Below, piece by piece: positions 9,065-10,020 of a stretch of DNA of 10,020 bases; the stretch's first letter is position 1, and the number at the start of each line of letters is the position of its first letter. Source of the stretch: Pseudomonadota bacterium. GTDB taxonomy: Bacteria; Pseudomonadota; Alphaproteobacteria; Rickettsiales; UBA1997. Location: positions 1 through 10,020 of the forward strand of contig RFXY01000022.1 in NCBI GenBank assembly GCA_009921385.1, written 5' to 3'. The translations under genes and the position numbers were made by a program. A model generated the notes under the pieces. That model did no database searches. It saw only the letters and a list, made by a program, of their open reading frames with translations, and was not told where the DNA came from.

Positions 9065-10020
9065 ATGGGTAAAATCATTACTTTTTTTAATCATAAAGGC
9101 GGGGTTGGTAAAACAACTTTGGTGCATAATCTAGGGTTTATTTTCGCCGATAAAGGTTGTAAGGTTTTGCTTATCGATGCTGATCCGCAAATGAATTTAA
9201 CCTCGGCAATTTATGGTTTGTCAACTTCGGTTGAATATTCTACCGACGAGCAATCAAAATGGAGCCAAAATATTGAAAAATACATTTCTCTTGCCGAATA
9301 TATCGATATCGAGCTGAAAGGCTTAAAATGTGCTAAAAAAATATATCAAACCCAATCAAAAATTAACTCAAAAGGTTATGTCGAATTAATTTCTGGCTCC
9401 ATAAATTTATCAAATATCGAGGCAGATTTGTTTGGCATTGTTAAAAATAAAAACGAATTTACCAACGACATTCCGCACCGCTTTGAAAAATCAATTACCA
9501 AGCAAAAAACTCATTACGATTTTATTTTAATCGACACTTCACCAAGTGCAAGCAGTGTAATTAATGCCATGATTATGATGCTTAGTGATTATTTTATTAC
9601 TCCTGTTTCACCAACTTTTTTTTCGTTGCAAGCAATAGATAATTTAAGCTCGATTTTTCAAAATTGGGTTAAGCTACTTGGCGATTATCAAACTACACAA
9701 AGTTTTCGTGGCTTGAGTTTTCAGCCAAAATTTTTAGGTTTGGTGGTGCAGATGGCAAAAAGATTTAACGGCGGAAGTGTTAAAGAAGGAACTTCGTTTT
9801 CTAAATCGGCAGAAAAATGGATAGACGATGTCAATAGTAGTGTAAAAAAATTTCAGCAATTTGCAATGGCTCGAAATATGGCAATTTCACAAGAAGAATT
9901 TCTCAAAATATTTAGCAATTCAATGCCTTTTGTTATTGAAAAATGTTGCGATTTTACTCCACAACTTCGCTCCATAGCCGAAAAAGCGGGGGTTCCTGTG
10001 GTGCATTTAACTCAAGAGCT
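9065..10020 (+). CDS. ParA-family ATPase, 3' end beyond window
   Basis: Partial gene, open to the window edge, with 318 complete codons. ParA/MinD-type P-loop ATPases dimerise on ATP and position DNA or protein cargo. The deviant Walker A KGGVGKTT (11-18) with its signature Lys11, the Walker A'-type [13 protein letters not shown] (34-46), and the Walker B-type [13 protein letters not shown] (151-163) are all intact, so ATP binding is expected. It is already longer than the usual 250-270 residues of chromosomal Soj/ParA. The extra sequence lies at about 53-105 and 205-300, and no N-terminal helix-turn-helix of the plasmid P1 type precedes the P-loop. The 230-300 region, with [20 protein letters not shown], takes the place where shorter ParA proteins end. 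I do not recognise a specific subfamily. No ParB-like gene or parS-like inverted repeat is visible in the window. It starts 37 bases after gcvPA without a terminator between, and has no clear Shine-Dalgarno. Confidence 0.9.
   Translation, partial: MGKIITFFNHKGGVGKTTLVHNLGFIFADKGCKVLLIDADPQMNLTSAIYGLSTSVEYSTDEQSKWSQNIEKYISLAEYIDIELKGLKCAKKIYQTQSKINSKGYVELISGSINLSNIEADLFGIVKNKNEFTNDIPHRFEKSITKQKTHYDFILIDTSPSASSVINAMIMMLSDYFITPVSPTFFSLQAIDNLSSIFQNWVKLLGDYQTTQSFRGLSFQPKFLGLVVQMAKRFNGGSVKEGTSFSKSAEKWIDDVNSSVKKFQQFAMARNMAISQEEFLKIFSNSMPFVIEKCCDFTPQLRSIAEKAGVPVVHLTQE

Overview
The window is a densely packed, AT-rich stretch of bacterial chromosome with all eight genes on the + strand. They are acpS, gpsA, guaA, an exported transglutaminase-like protein, uvrB, waaA, gcvPA and the start of a ParA-type ATPase that runs off the right edge. 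TGA and TAA both act as stops and TGG encodes conserved Trp, so the genetic code is the standard bacterial one. A lipid A Kdo transferase implies a Gram-negative outer membrane. The AcpS C-terminal motif (SLSDEKEY rather than the SxSH form), the two-subunit type of glycine decarboxylase and the strong AT bias fit an alphaproteobacterium, possibly a reduced host-associated or streamlined one. That placement is an inference, not a proof.

Layout: bases 1-66 hold no identifiable gene. From 67 to 7635 six genes are joined by 4-14 bp overlaps or gaps of 4-6 bp: acpS/gpsA share ATGA, gpsA-guaA are 6 bp apart, guaA-transglutaminase 4 bp apart, transglutaminase/uvrB overlap by 14 bp, and uvrB/waaA share ATGA. 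This looks like one transcription unit. A 114-bp AT-rich gap (7636-7749) is the only sizeable intergenic space; it holds a weak promoter candidate before gcvPA. After gcvPA a 37-bp gap leads to the parA-like gene, which is open to the window end. No GC-rich hairpin terminator, tRNA, rRNA, CRISPR array, insertion sequence or convincing repeat was seen.

Functionally the six-gene cluster mixes envelope and lipid supply (AcpS activates acyl carrier protein, GpsA makes glycerol-3-phosphate, WaaA adds Kdo to lipid A), GMP synthesis (GuaA), DNA repair (UvrB) and a secreted transglutaminase-fold protein of unknown role. They do not form one pathway; this is the mixed housekeeping operon expected of a compact genome. 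GcvPA is only one half of the glycine decarboxylase P-protein and needs GcvPB, GcvT and GcvH from elsewhere.

No clearly new biological system is visible. The points most worth a second look are the exported transglutaminase-like protein embedded in and overlapping the operon, the absence of gcvPB next to gcvPA, the ParA-like ATPase with an enlarged structure, and the lack of strong Shine-Dalgarno sites before all eight genes.
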